The notes below the pieces were generated by a model. The model was not told the origin of the DNA, did no database searches, and worked only from the letters and a program-made list of their open reading frames with translations. From Bog-950 sp046329515 (GTDB taxonomy: Bacteria > Bacteroidota > Bacteroidia > Chitinophagales > LD1): DNA of 64,000 nucleotides. Within the stretch, counting starts at the first letter, position 1; each line of letters opens with the position of its first letter. The translations under genes and the position numbers were made by a program. The DNA lies in the NCBI GenBank assembly GCA_046329515.1, contig JAXLUM010000001.1, positions 248,001 to 312,000 of the forward strand, given 5' to 3'. Below are positions 8,612 through 18,500 of the stretch, piece by piece.

Positions 8612-9217
8612 TTACTTTATATCTTTTAAAACTATCTTTTCGGCTGCAAGGGCATCGCTGCGGAATTTGCTTAGGATGGTGACCGCGGCTGTTACAGGAA
8701 TATGGTAAAAGCTAAGATGCAGCCAGTCTAGTTTTTCTTCTTGGTTATCGGTATGTATCTCGGAGTTAAGAAGGCTTTCGAGCGCAGGTTTATTTTGCGG
8801 GGAAATGCGGTAAAGCGTAGTGCGAAGCGTTTGCAGTTTTTGATACAACAACTTTCCTTCGGGGCCTTCAGCTAATAGTTGCGTAGCGATGTCAATGTCG
8901 CCCATGTTCGCAATGTTTCCGTTCTCATCAATGCCACCGGCTTTTGAAATTAATTTTTCATGAAGAGAATCAATGTAATTACAGTAATCCATTACCAAGC
9001 GGTGAACGGTATCGGCCTGCGGATTTGCTGCTACTGAGGTAAGAATATCCTGATTATTGGCTTTAAGTAAACTGTCGGAAGCGGTTATCTGTTGGTCTAT
9101 TTTACGGAACTGATCAATAGCGCTTTCCGCTTTTTTAAATTGCCACCAGCCAAAACAAACCAGAAAAGCTATTGCAAGTGAGCCCCATAAAAGGGCTTGC
9201 CGGTTTTTAGTATCCAC
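8612..9217 (-). CDS. GldM N-terminal-domain-only protein
   Basis: 201 residues with one N-terminal membrane helix (about 8-25) and then a helical domain. Its landmarks match my memory of the GldM/PorM N-terminal region: a YNYIDSL-type helix (YCNYIDSLHEKLISKAGGID, residues 78-97), then ATQLLAEGPEGKLL, and a closing segment FYHIPVTAAVTILSKF with a following AAEKIV (170-195). Full GldM is about 500 residues with three further periplasmic domains; those are absent here, and the stop at 8612 is not followed by related sequence. GldM with GldL forms the proton-driven motor of T9SS and gliding. The start overlaps the end of accC by 11 bases, an odd place for a motor component. It may be a paralogue, a decoy or a regulator; a broken copy is less likely because the frame is intact. 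Confidence 0.72.
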   Translation of the reverse strand: MDTKNRQALLWGSLAIAFLVCFGWWQFKKAESAIDQFRKIDQQITASDSLLKANNQDILTSVAANPQADTVHRLVMDYCNYIDSLHEKLISKAGGIDENGNIANMGDIDIATQLLAEGPEGKLLYQKLQTLRTTLYRISPQNKPALESLLNSEIHTDNQEEKLDWLHLSFYHIPVTAAVTILSKFRSDALAAEKIVLKDIK

Positions 9218-10574
9218 CCATTTCTTTTATGGCGCTTACATAGTCGAAGCGGTCTAAAAGGCCGGTATCAAACTTGCCACTGCGGAACTCTTCGTTATCC
9301 ATTAATACCATGTGAAATGGTATAGTGGTTTTTACGCCTTCTATAATAAACTCTTCCATGGCACGCTTCATTTTCACTATACATTCTTCGCGGCTTTTAG
9401 CACGGCAAATAACTTTAGCTAACAATGAATCGTAATAGGGCGGAACGGAATAACCTGCGTAGATGTGTGTATCAACACGCACACCGTAACCCTTAGGGGT
9501 ATGCAGTGCGGTTATTTTGCCGGGGCTTGGCGCAAAGTTGTTTAAAGGGTCTTCGGCATTAATGCGGCACTCAATAGCGTGCATCTTTTCAGGGAAATAA
9601 AGTATACCTGAGATAGGAGTACCCGAAGCAATCAGTATCTGCTCTTTCACTAAGTCAAAGTCCATCACCTCTTCCGTTACGGGGTGTTCTACCTGTATAC
9701 GGGTGTTCATCTCCATAAAGTAAAAGTTCTTGTGTTTATCTACAAGGAACTCTACCGTACCTACACTTTCGTAATTGATGGCCTTAACGGCTTTAACCGC
9801 AGCGGCGCCCATTTTTTTACGTAAGGCTTCGTCTACAAAAGGCGAAGGCGCTTCTTCTACCAATTTTTGATGGCGGCGTTGTACGCTGCAATCGCGCTCG
9901 CTTAAGTGGCAAGCCTCGCCGTATTGGTCACCGGCTACCTGTATTTCAATATGGTGAGGTTCTTCAATAAACTTCTCCATATAAACACCATCATTACCAA
10001 AGGAAGCGCCAGCTTCAGTGCGGGCCATGGTGTACGCCTTTTCAAGGTCGTTTTCATTCCACACAATACGCATGCCCTTGCCACCGCCGCCGGCTGTAGC
10101 TTTAATAATTACAGGGTAACCTATTTCCTTGCCGGTTTTTTTTGCGGTATCTAAATCGTCCACTAAGCCATCGCTACCGGGTATGCAGGGCACACCGGCT
10201 TTAATCATAGTCTCCTTGGCGGTTATTTTATCGCCCATGGCGCGGATTTGATCCGGCAGGGGCCCAATAAATTTGATTTGGTATTTCTGGCACAGTTCAC
10301 TGAATGCGGCATTTTCCGCAAGGAAACCGTAACCGGGATGTATGGCATCGGCATTGGTTAACTCAGCCACAGCCATAATGTTCTGCATGTTCAGGTAGCT
10401 ATCCTTACTTTTTGGCGGGCCAATACAAACGGCTTCATCCGCAAAACGAACGTGCAGGCAGTCGCGGTCGGCAGTAGAATAAACGGCTACTGTTTGTATG
10501 CCCATCTCCTTACAGGTACGTATAATACGCAGGGCTATCTCTCCACGGTTAGCTATTAATATCTTTTTGAACAT
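9207..10574 (-). CDS. accC: Acetyl-CoA carboxylase, biotin carboxylase subunit
   Basis: 455 residues, the normal length for AccC. Seen: the N-terminal FKKILIANRGEIALRIIRTC, the glycine-rich ATP loop KATAGGGGKGMRIV, the catalytic region CSVQRRHQKLVEEAPSP, EMNTRIQVEHPVTEEV, and a C-terminal biotin-carboxylase lid. It carboxylates biotin on AccB using ATP and bicarbonate, the first half of malonyl-CoA synthesis. It lies 86 bases downstream of accB on the same strand. The 3' end overlaps the start of the GldM-like gene. Confidence 0.97.
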   Translation of the reverse strand: MFKKILIANRGEIALRIIRTCKEMGIQTVAVYSTADRDCLHVRFADEAVCIGPPKSKDSYLNMQNIMAVAELTNADAIHPGYGFLAENAAFSELCQKYQIKFIGPLPDQIRAMGDKITAKETMIKAGVPCIPGSDGLVDDLDTAKKTGKEIGYPVIIKATAGGGGKGMRIVWNENDLEKAYTMARTEAGASFGNDGVYMEKFIEEPHHIEIQVAGDQYGEACHLSERDCSVQRRHQKLVEEAPSPFVDEALRKKMGAAAVKAVKAINYESVGTVEFLVDKHKNFYFMEMNTRIQVEHPVTEEVMDFDLVKEQILIASGTPISGILYFPEKMHAIECRINAEDPLNNFAPSPGKITALHTPKGYGVRVDTHIYAGYSVPPYYDSLLAKVICRAKSREECIVKMKRAMEEFIIEGVKTTIPFHMVLMDNEEFRSGKFDTGLLDRFDYVSAIKEMGGY

Positions 10575-10660
10575 TACTTACGGTTAAAAGCTAAAAGTTA
10601 AAGGGCTAAAAGCTGTAAAGGAAAGTTGTTTTCCCGTTTAGCCATTTAAACGTTTAAACA

Positions 10661-11149
10661 TTACACTTTCTCAATAAGGAACAGGGGCTGGTCGTATTCC
10701 ACCGGGCTGGCATCTTCAGCCAGTATTTTAACCACGCGTCCTTCGCCACCGTCAAACTCAATTTCGTTGAACAACTTCATGGCCTCTATAATGCAAAGTA
10801 CATCGCCGCCTTTAATTACATCGCCTACTTTAACGTAAGGGTCTTTATCAGCCCCGGGTTTACGGTAGAAGGTGCCCACCATTGGTGATTTAAAGGTGAC
10901 AAGGTTGTCGTTTTTAGGTTCAGTTGCTGCCGGTTTTTCCTGGCTTTCTGCCTTGGCGCCATCCTGTTTGGCAGGGGCCTGGCTTGCAGGGGCTACGGTT
11001 TGGGCTACAGGAGCCGTGGTTACAAAAGTTGGCTGTTCGCTGCCACGGTTTTTAATGGCAATGCCAAAGTCTCCTTCACGTATCTTCAGTTCGCTTATGT
11101 CGTTCTTCTTTACCAGCTTAATCAGCTCTTGTATCTGTTTTAAATCCAT
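10661..11149 (-). CDS. accB: Acetyl-CoA carboxylase, biotin carboxyl carrier protein
   Basis: 162 residues. N-terminal helix MDLKQIQELIKLVKKN, a Pro/Ala-rich linker (about 40-80), and a C-terminal biotinyl domain with the signature IEAMKLFNEIE. Lys125 in EAMKL is the biotin attachment site. It works with AccC, encoded downstream. It is separated from efp by a terminator (11231-11272), so accB-accC probably have their own promoter in 11150-11230. Confidence 0.97.
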   Translation of the reverse strand: MDLKQIQELIKLVKKNDISELKIREGDFGIAIKNRGSEQPTFVTTAPVAQTVAPASQAPAKQDGAKAESQEKPAATEPKNDNLVTFKSPMVGTFYRKPGADKDPYVKVGDVIKGGDVLCIIEAMKLFNEIEFDGGEGRVVKILAEDASPVEYDQPLFLIEKV

Positions 11150-11230
11150 GGGTTGCTATTTGTCCGATAAAAATTCCCGAAGCCGCAGGCTATTCGGGAG
11201 GTCGAATGTAAGAAGTTTTCTTAAACGGGG

Positions 11231-11272
11231 CCAAAAAAGAAGGGCTAAAACTGCCGTGCAGCCTTAGCCCTT
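11231..11272 (-). terminator. Intrinsic terminator after efp
   Basis: The 9-bp stem AAGGGCTAA/TTAGCCCTT (11240-11248, 11264-11272) is followed on the minus strand by CTTTTTTGG. It lies 25 bases past the efp stop and separates efp from accB. Confidence 0.8.
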
Positions 11273-11297
11273 TTTCTTATAAATTGCTCAAAAGCAA

Positions 11298-11867
11298 TTA
11301 TTTGCTTCTTACACGCTCCACATATTGACGGGTGCGGGTGTCAATCTTAATTTTTTCGCCCTGGTCAACAAACAAAGGCACGTTTACTACAGCGCCGGTT
11401 TCTAAAGTAGCCGGTTTGCTGGCGTTGGTAGCGGTATCGCCGCGTACGCCGGGTTCGCTGTAGGTAATTTCCAATACCACGTGGGCAGGCAATTCGCAAC
11501 CTAAAATCTGGTTAGTTTCTTCGTGCAGTATCACTTCGCAAACGTCGCCATCCTTCAAAAGGTCATTATTCTCAATCATAGCTTCTTCCAGTGTTATCTG
11601 GTCAAAGGTTTCCTGGTCCATGAAGTTGAAACCGTTTTCATCCTTGTATAAAAACTGGTAAGGCTTGCGGATAACGCGGGCCGTTACTATTTCGTGGCCC
11701 GAAGGAAATGTATGCTCCAATACACGGCCGGTACGCAGGCTTTTCATACGGCAGCGTACAAATGCGTTGCCTTTTCCGGGCTTTACGTGTTGGAATTCAA
11801 TAAATTGGTAAATGTCGTGGTTGAACTCTATGCAAAGTCCGTTTTTAATGTCGGCTGTAGTTGCCAT
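11298..11867 (-). CDS. efp: Elongation factor P
   Basis: 189 residues, normal length. The N-terminal KOW-like domain carries the tip loop VKPGKGNAF with Lys32 at the position that is modified or exposed at the ribosomal peptidyl-transferase centre. The central and C-terminal OB domains are present (CEVILHEETNQI; PLFVDQGEKIKIDTRTRQYVERV). EF-P relieves stalling at proline runs. The start is supported by a strong Shine-Dalgarno AAAGGAGG (complement of 11872-11879) just upstream, which is unusual in this window, and by a good upstream promoter. Confidence 0.97.
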   Translation of the reverse strand: MATTADIKNGLCIEFNHDIYQFIEFQHVKPGKGNAFVRCRMKSLRTGRVLEHTFPSGHEIVTARVIRKPYQFLYKDENGFNFMDQETFDQITLEEAMIENNDLLKDGDVCEVILHEETNQILGCELPAHVVLEITYSEPGVRGDTATNASKPATLETGAVVNVPLFVDQGEKIKIDTRTRQYVERVRSK

Positions 11868-11892
11868 GTGTCCTCCTTTAATTTTGAGGCGG

Positions 11893-11923
11893 CAAATATA
11901 GAAGGTATGGCGTAAAAGGGAAA
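11893..11923 (-). promoter_or_regulatory. Predicted efp promoter (Bacteroidetes -33/-7 type)
   Basis: On the minus strand TATATTTG (complement of 11893-11900) is an exact TAnnTTTG -7 box. TTTC (complement of 11920-11923) lies 19 bases upstream and differs by one base from the TTTG -33 box. It is followed by a short leader containing AAAGGAGG. Confidence 0.6.
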
Positions 11924-11966
11924 CTATACCGGTATTTTGACAAAATGGGGCCTGTTGCCGCTCCCT

Positions 11967-11997
11967 CTTGGCCTCAAGCCTTTTTCACCTATTTTTA
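11967..11997 (+). promoter_or_regulatory. Predicted promoter of the 12002 gene
   Basis: CTTG (11967-11970), a 19-base spacer, then TATTTTTA (11990-11997), one base from TAnnTTTG. The -7 box ends only four bases before the ATG, so the transcript would have almost no leader. Confidence 0.45.
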
Positions 11998-12001
11998 GAG
12001 T

Positions 12002-12757
12002 ATGAAAACACTATATACCTTTTGTCTAATCCTATTAGCCCAGTTACTGCAGGCACAGTTTTGCGGTAACAGCGGTCCGCAGTTTTGTATACCTTTTTTA
12101 CCTAACGACAGTACATATTTTTATTACCCAAGTGATGATTCGGTACCGTGTTTCTACAAAGGTAATTACCAGGAACAGGTTATATCCGGTAAAAATCCTG
12201 ACTCTATAATATTTGGCGGTAATGCAATTTCCATTACTATAAAAATTGATTCCATTGAGAATTTACCATGCGGTTTGTGCTGGGCTACCAATAGAGTTAA
12301 CAATACCTTTCCTCCGGGAGATACTATTGCCATAAAATTTTCAGGTATTGCGAACGATACGCCCGGCCAATACAATGTTCATTTTATTTACTCTCTGTCA
12401 CCAAAAGTAATTACTCAGGATCCTCCCACTCCTTTTCGTCTTCGGGTTCAGGAAGCGGGCCAGGCTTGTTTTCCTGTTAGTCATTCTTCGCTCGGACTAC
12501 CGAGCCATTGTTTTACCGCCATTGATAATTTGAGCGCCCTTGCTGCAAATGTTTATTTAGAACAAAACGACTTGCGCATAGAAAGCGAGGACGTAGCTCT
12601 ACAATTGTCAGTTTATGATTTAACAGGGCGAAGCATTTTATCGACCTTAATCATAGATAAAAACTCTTCTGTACCCTTCCATTTCCCATCAGGTATTTAC
12701 TTAGCCTACCTACATAGCCCTAAGGGTAGTAAAACAGTTAAACTGGTAATGCCGTAG
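12002..12757 (+). CDS. Small T9SS-sorted secreted protein of unknown function
   Basis: 251 residues. Signal peptide ending near LLQAQ (residues 1-18), then a cysteine-containing, beta-rich region (FCGNSGPQFC, CGLCW) without a recognised family. The last 70 or so residues resemble a divergent type A T9SS sorting domain (VALQLSVYDLTGRSIL ... GIYLAYLHSPKGSKTVKLVMP). Secretion across the outer membrane is inferred from that domain; function is unknown. Confidence 0.75.
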   Translation: MKTLYTFCLILLAQLLQAQFCGNSGPQFCIPFLPNDSTYFYYPSDDSVPCFYKGNYQEQVISGKNPDSIIFGGNAISITIKIDSIENLPCGLCWATNRVNNTFPPGDTIAIKFSGIANDTPGQYNVHFIYSLSPKVITQDPPTPFRLRVQEAGQACFPVSHSSLGLPSHCFTAIDNLSALAANVYLEQNDLRIESEDVALQLSVYDLTGRSILSTLIIDKNSSVPFHFPSGIYLAYLHSPKGSKTVKLVMP

Positions 12758-12860
12758 CAGGGTTTAATGTATCTGTTTGAAAGAAAAACGGTTATGGATT
12801 CGTTTTTTTGAAAACGGCTATCTATCTTTTCGGCAGCGATTAACCAAAAACCCACAAACC

Positions 12861-13826
12861 ATGAAGAAAGTTCTACGCTTTCTGCTATACTTAATTTTAG
12901 CAGCAGTAGTAATTATAGGAGGCTTTATAGCCTACATTCAAATAGATGGCATACCCCGCTATTCTGTTGAAGAAGTTAATTTGAAAGTGCAAAGCACACC
13001 TGATAAGGTGGCGCTGGGCGCTAAAATTGCCGCAGTGCAATGCATGGTTTGCCACCGCGGTAGTGATGGTAAACTTTCGGGCCGCTTACTGAATGAGTTG
13101 CCACCGGAGTTTGGCGAAATACATTCTGCCAACATTACCCAAAGCAAGGAACACGGTATTGGCAACTGGACCGATGGTAATATTTATTACCTGTTGCGCA
13201 CTGGGGTTAGGCCCGATGGTCAGTTCATACCAATCTATATGCCTAAGTTTCCGCATTTATCGGAGTACGATATTGAAAGTATAATTGCCTACCTGCGTTC
13301 AGACCGACCTGAAGTGCAGGCCTCAGAGATAGCCAAGGTTCCGAGCAAGCCTTCTTTCCTAAGCAAATTTCTTTGCCACGTAGCCTTTAAGAAAATACCA
13401 TTGAACAAGCAGCCAATTGCTGAACCGGATACGAATAACCTTCAGGAGTATGGTAAGTATTTGGTAACCGGCCGTTATGATTGTTACCCTTGTCACTCAG
13501 CCGACTTTAAAAAGGTGGATATGGCAAACCCTGAGAAAAGTTTTGGTTTCCTTGGTGGCGGCAACACCTTGTTAACTATGGAAGGCAACAAGATTTTTAC
13601 TGCCAACATTACACCTGATGAAGAAACAGGTTTAGGCACCTGGACTGAGGATGATTTCCGCAATGTTATGTTGCTGCAAAAGAATAAAGACGGACATTCT
13701 ATTCGCCCGCCTATGTTACCTTACAACGGAATGACTGACCTTGAGATTAAAGCTATTTGGCAATACCTGCGTTCGGTACCTGCAATAAAAAATAAGGTAG
13801 ACCGACAATGGGATAAGGATTTGTAG
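12861..13826 (+). CDS. Membrane-anchored diheme cytochrome c
   Basis: The longest frame begins at a TTG (12777), but the ATG at 12861 directly precedes a membrane anchor (residues about 5-25), so I use that (321 residues). Two cytochrome c domains follow, with heme-binding CMVCH (C61-H65) and CYPCH (C208-H212). Each domain has a likely Met ligand region (IYMPKFPHLSEYD; IRPPMLPYNGMTD) and the typical ending IIAYLRS or IWQYLRS. Such proteins carry electrons in the periplasm, often for dehydrogenases or oxidases. No partner enzyme is adjacent, so the donor and acceptor are unknown. Confidence 0.88.
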   Translation: MKKVLRFLLYLILAAVVIIGGFIAYIQIDGIPRYSVEEVNLKVQSTPDKVALGAKIAAVQCMVCHRGSDGKLSGRLLNELPPEFGEIHSANITQSKEHGIGNWTDGNIYYLLRTGVRPDGQFIPIYMPKFPHLSEYDIESIIAYLRSDRPEVQASEIAKVPSKPSFLSKFLCHVAFKKIPLNKQPIAEPDTNNLQEYGKYLVTGRYDCYPCHSADFKKVDMANPEKSFGFLGGGNTLLTMEGNKIFTANITPDEETGLGTWTEDDFRNVMLLQKNKDGHSIRPPMLPYNGMTDLEIKAIWQYLRSVPAIKNKVDRQWDKDL

Positions 13827-13844
13827 TAGCCGCAAATCATATAG

Positions 13845-13876
13845 AAACCCTGTTAAATTTTAGCAGGGTTTTTTAT
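13845..13876 (+). terminator. Intrinsic terminator after the cytochrome gene
   Basis: The 8-bp stem AAACCCTG/CAGGGTTT (13845-13852, 13864-13871) ends in a T-rich stretch. The next gene begins only about ten bases further on. Confidence 0.8.
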
Positions 13877-13885
13877 TTTGGAACT

Positions 13886-15370
13886 GTGAGCGAACTGCAT
13901 CAGTTAATACATACTCTTAAAAAAGAAGAAAAGCGCCTGTTTAAACTGTATGCCAAAGCGTATAGCGGCGGCAAAGAAAGCAGCTACCTGAAGCTGTTTG
14001 ATGCCTTAGAGGCGCAGGAGGTTTACAATGAAGCTGAAATTTTAAAAAAGCACCGTAAGGAAAGTTTTGTAAAGAATTACTCTGCCGCTAAACACCATCT
14101 TTATGACTTACTGCTAAAGGTGCTAAGGGTGCACTTTAATGAAAGCGACGTACATTCTGACCTTAATGCGGCATTTGATGAAATACGCATTTTACACAGT
14201 AAGGGGCTTGTAGCCCAAGCACAGCGCGCCATACGACGGCTGTGGACTGATATTGATGAGGCCGGAGGTTTTCACCTGGCGTTAAGGCTCACCAATTTTG
14301 AAAGAGGTTTAATGGCCGACCTTAAGTACGAAGGCGAGTTTAAAATGACCTTTGAAGAATTACAAGAGCGGGACGAACATTCGTTGGAGAGTATAGCCTT
14401 ATACAATAGAATTTACCATTACCACACCATGGTAAAGTATTACATGAATAAGAAGGGTAACCTTAATGTGCAGGAGGATTTAAAAAATAAGGTGAAGGCC
14501 ATACTTAGCACGCAGGAACTAAGAGAAGACCCGGTGCATTTAATTTTCAGGGGGCGGCATTGGTTTTACATGACCCACCTGTACGGAAGCATTCTGCTTG
14601 AAGATACGGAAGGGATGTATAAGGCTGGTGTGCGATTGGTTAAACTTTGGGATGAGCACCCTGCTGAAATTAAACGCGAGCCCTACAGTTACCTGGCCAC
14701 CCTTTATAATTTTCTGAATGGTTGTATTCTGCACCAGCAGATGGATGAGTTTGAAGTTACGCTGGAGAAGATGGCCAACTTGAGTTTTACTACCAAACGC
14801 AAAGAGGCTGTGAGGTTGTATTACCTCTACTCAATGAAAGTGTGGTATTATACCCGTATACATAATACCGAAAAACTGAATGAGGTAATTGCTGAGGTAC
14901 AGCAAAACAAAAATATGCAGCGCGAAAACCTTCGCACGGATGCGGTGCTGCACCTTTTTTTGAATATAAGTTTCGGCCTAATTGAGTTTAACCGTTTTTC
15001 AGAAGCATTAGATTGGTTGAATGAATTGAAAGATGAGAATTGGCGCGATGTGCGCGAAGATTTTCAGTTGCATGTTCATCTCTGCCGCTTAATCTGCTTT
15101 TTCGAAATGGGGGAGATGGAAGTGTTCGGCAACCTTTTACGCTCAGTAAAACGCAATATGGATGAAGCCCTGAAAGACTCGCCTTTTAAACTGGTAACCG
15201 ATTATTTCACGCAATTGCTATCTCCGTCTTTTTTACCATCCCATTTACCCCAACTGGCAGCAGACTACTACCGCAAGCTGGATGATGAACTGAACAAAAT
15301 GCCCGGTGCGGTAGGCGATAATTATGCCCTGTATCTTAATTATCTTAAGGCATGTAGTAAGCCAAAATAG
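13886..15370 (+). CDS. Conserved all-helical protein of unknown function
   Basis: 494 residues, predicted cytosolic (no signal peptide, no membrane segment), almost entirely alpha-helical with a TPR-like rhythm. It begins MSELHQLIHTLKKEEKRLFKLYAKAY. I recognise no catalytic motif. The GTG start follows the upstream terminator by about ten bases; TTATTTTG (13873-13880), one base from TAnnTTTG, lies inside the terminator T-run five bases before it. The mRNA may be nearly leaderless, or the true start may be further in. Low-confidence guess: a scaffold or regulatory protein. No operon partner. Confidence 0.7.
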   Translation: MSELHQLIHTLKKEEKRLFKLYAKAYSGGKESSYLKLFDALEAQEVYNEAEILKKHRKESFVKNYSAAKHHLYDLLLKVLRVHFNESDVHSDLNAAFDEIRILHSKGLVAQAQRAIRRLWTDIDEAGGFHLALRLTNFERGLMADLKYEGEFKMTFEELQERDEHSLESIALYNRIYHYHTMVKYYMNKKGNLNVQEDLKNKVKAILSTQELREDPVHLIFRGRHWFYMTHLYGSILLEDTEGMYKAGVRLVKLWDEHPAEIKREPYSYLATLYNFLNGCILHQQMDEFEVTLEKMANLSFTTKRKEAVRLYYLYSMKVWYYTRIHNTEKLNEVIAEVQQNKNMQRENLRTDAVLHLFLNISFGLIEFNRFSEALDWLNELKDENWRDVREDFQLHVHLCRLICFFEMGEMEVFGNLLRSVKRNMDEALKDSPFKLVTDYFTQLLSPSFLPSHLPQLAADYYRKLDDELNKMPGAVGDNYALYLNYLKACSKPK

Positions 15371-15479
15371 CCTTCGATGATTGGCTGCAAGTAATTGATT
15401 TGCAATACTTAGAAAGTAAAATAAACAGTTGAATTTTTTAATTCAGCCAAAAAACGGTTTTACCATGGCCCCCTTGCCT

Positions 15480-15506
15480 GTTTGCTTTGTATTACCAAAA
15501 GCAAAC
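15480..15506 (+). promoter_or_regulatory. 5'-leader hairpin before the FG-GAP gene
   Basis: A perfect 9-bp inverted repeat GTTTGCTTT/AAAGCAAAC with a 9-base loop ends seven bases before the ATG at 15514, covering the region where a ribosome would bind. It could control translation. It lacks a T-run, so it is not a terminator. Confidence 0.4.
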
Positions 15507-15513
15507 AAACCGT

Positions 15514-18500
15514 ATGAAGAGAATTTTACTTTCAATTCTATCCGTAACAGCACTGGGCCTACAGGCTCAAAATTTATGCTTTGACCCCGCAAATGATAAC
15601 CGTTATGAAACGGGTGGCCAACCTATTGGCGTAGCATCGGCAGATTTTGACAATGACGGCAAACGGGACGTGGTAACCAGCAATTTCGCAAACGGCAACA
15701 TCTCTTTTTTTAAAGGAAACGGCGATGGAACCTTTCAGGCGGCGGTATTCTATTCGGTTGGCGCTTTAGGGCCGGAAGAAATAGTGGTTGGCGATTTTAA
15801 TAGTGATACAAAGCCGGATGTTGTTACACATAACCGAGATGCGAACGATATATCTCTGTTGGTGAATAACGGCGCAGGAGGGTTTAATGCAGCCGTAACC
15901 TTTGCCTACGGCACCAACGCTTCAAGCGCGCCTGCAAAAATGGCTACTGCTGATTTTAATGCTGATACCAAAACAGATTTAGTAATTAATGATTACGCGG
16001 ATAACAGGCTATATATATTAAAAAGCAATGGTAATTCCACATTTACGGTAACTGATACACTACTTACCGGTGTGCACCCTGTATTTATTAATACAGGAGA
16101 TTTAAATGGCGACAATAAACCTGAAATAGTGGTAGACTACGCTACAGGCAACGCTGCCAATGATTCAATTTCCTATTTCGTAAATAACGGTTCAGGCTTA
16201 TTCGGTAACCGCACATCATTGTTTGTAATAAATTTTACTACGGAAAGACGGGTGCCAATTATTGCTGACCTTAACGGCGATAATATCAATGATATTATCT
16301 GTCACTCTATTACTGACCTGCAGCCTTTTATTAATAATGGGGCATTAAGCTTTAGCAAGCCGGCAGTTCTGTTTACAGGTCAATATTCAAGCCGCATTTT
16401 AGTTACTGATGTAAACAGTGATACTAAGGTTGATATAATAAACAGCAGTGAAGACCAGGGGGGCGTAACTGTACAATTGGGCAATGGTAACGGTACTTTT
16501 CAATCGTACAATGTTTACACCGCTAACGGCTCGCCTAACGATATGTTGCTAGCAGATTTTGACGGCGATACCCGTAAAGATGCCGTATGCGTACACCGCA
16601 CTAAAGGCTATATCAGCTTTTTAAAAGGCCAGATAGATGGTTCCTTTGGACCGTATGAACTGCGTACTGCACTAAGGCCGAAATCAATAGCCGTTGGTTT
16701 GTTGAATAGTGATGCTTATGAGGACCTTGTAGTATGTAACACACAAAGCCCGCGCATAAGTATAATGCTGGGTAACAGTGACGGCACGTTTCAGACCACC
16801 ATAAGTGATAGTTGCTATTACACCATGCAGGATGTAGTACTGGCTGATTTTAATAACGATACCAAATTGGATGCTGCTGCCGTTGGTGCAGTAACCAATG
16901 TTTTAAAGGGTGATGGTACCGGGCATTTGATTGTGCAGGGTGATATCAACCACGGCTTTGGAATAGGAGGAGAATATTTTGCTGTAACCGGCAAGTTTAA
17001 CAGCGATAACAATGTTGATATAGCCATTGCTTCCAACAACTCCGACAGCATTTCGGTAATGCTGGGCAATGGTGATTTTACCTTTGCTGCGCCGGTAAAG
17101 TATGGCGTAGGTGATGGCCCTAAAAATATAGAAGCTTACGACATGAACGCCGACGGCCGCCTTGACTTATTAGTGCCAAATGATTTAAGTAACACTGTTT
17201 CCATTTTGTTGGGTAACGCTAACGGTACTTTTCAAACACCTCAAAATGTAAGTGTAGGTTCGGGCCCGCGTGATGTTGTTGCTGCAGATTTTAACCATGA
17301 TGGTAAAAAAGATTTTGCCTGCGTAAATAATAACAGCGCTAACATAACTGTGCACCTGGCTACTACAGTAATGAACTTTGCTGCAGGTGTTCCTTATACG
17401 ATTGGCGGGGCATCATCTGAATTTATGGCGCTTGGCTACATAACCCCTGATACCTTGCCCGATATTATACTTAACGGCTGGCCAAACAACATTTTAATGT
17501 TGCAGGGAAACATTAACGGAACCTTCCAGAGCTACGTGAATTACGCCGGTGAATACGGTGTTCAGGAAGTGTTGTCTTCAGACTTTAATAACGATGGTGC
17601 CGGAGATATTGCTGCGGTAAACCTGGGCACTAACAGTGTAACAGTAATATTAAATAACAGCAGCTTTATTACTGCTGCCGGCCCTACTACTATTTGCCAG
17701 GGCGATTCTGTAATGCTTTCGGCAAGCAATGGTTATACGTATTTATGGAACACCGGCGAAACTACTGCTTCTATTTATGCTGATGCGGCAGGCTCTTATT
17801 CCTGCTCTGTAACCAATCAATCGGGTACTTGTACCCTGGTGCCTCCTTCAGTTACGGTAACCACAGCCGGCGCAGTGCCCAACGTTCAGTTTACTATTAA
17901 TAGTAACGACCACGTTTGTATAAGCACAGGTAATGTAAATCTATCAATGCTAGGGGGCTCGCCTCAGGGCGGTAGTTATACAGGCTCATTTGTAAGCAAC
18001 GGGCTTTTTGATGCTGCAAATGCAGGTGCCGGCCCTCACGTAGTGTCTTACGCCTATACTGACCCCGGTGGCTGCGGTACCGGCAGTGCCAGCGACACCG
18101 TGTTTGTTGACACTGAAGTGCTGGCGTCAATTACCCTGCCTTCCGATACTTTTTGCGCTGCCTCAAGCGCTGTTAACCTTATCTCTTACGGATTACCTGC
18201 CGGGGGAGAATGGTTAGTAGATAATGTGCATGATACCATTTTCGACCCGCAACAGTTTGGTGTTGGCTCGGGAACATTTGTACGATATATAACTTTTAAT
18301 GGCGCCTGTAAGGATACCGCTACGGAAGTGCTGTCTGTTATAAGTACGGTTATCGCTTCGCTCAATCCGGCGGACGATAGCGTATGTATTAACAGGGGGG
18401 CAGTGCTTTTGAACAGCGGTTCTCCTTCAGGCGGATTTTTTGAAGGCACGGGTATAAGCAACAACTACCTGGAGCCTTCTATTGCCGGCGCCGGCCCTCA

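Noticed and set aside
12777..12860. N-terminal extension of the diheme cytochrome gene from a TTG
   Set aside because: The extra 28 residues are charged and would precede the membrane anchor; the ATG at 12861 opens directly on the anchor.
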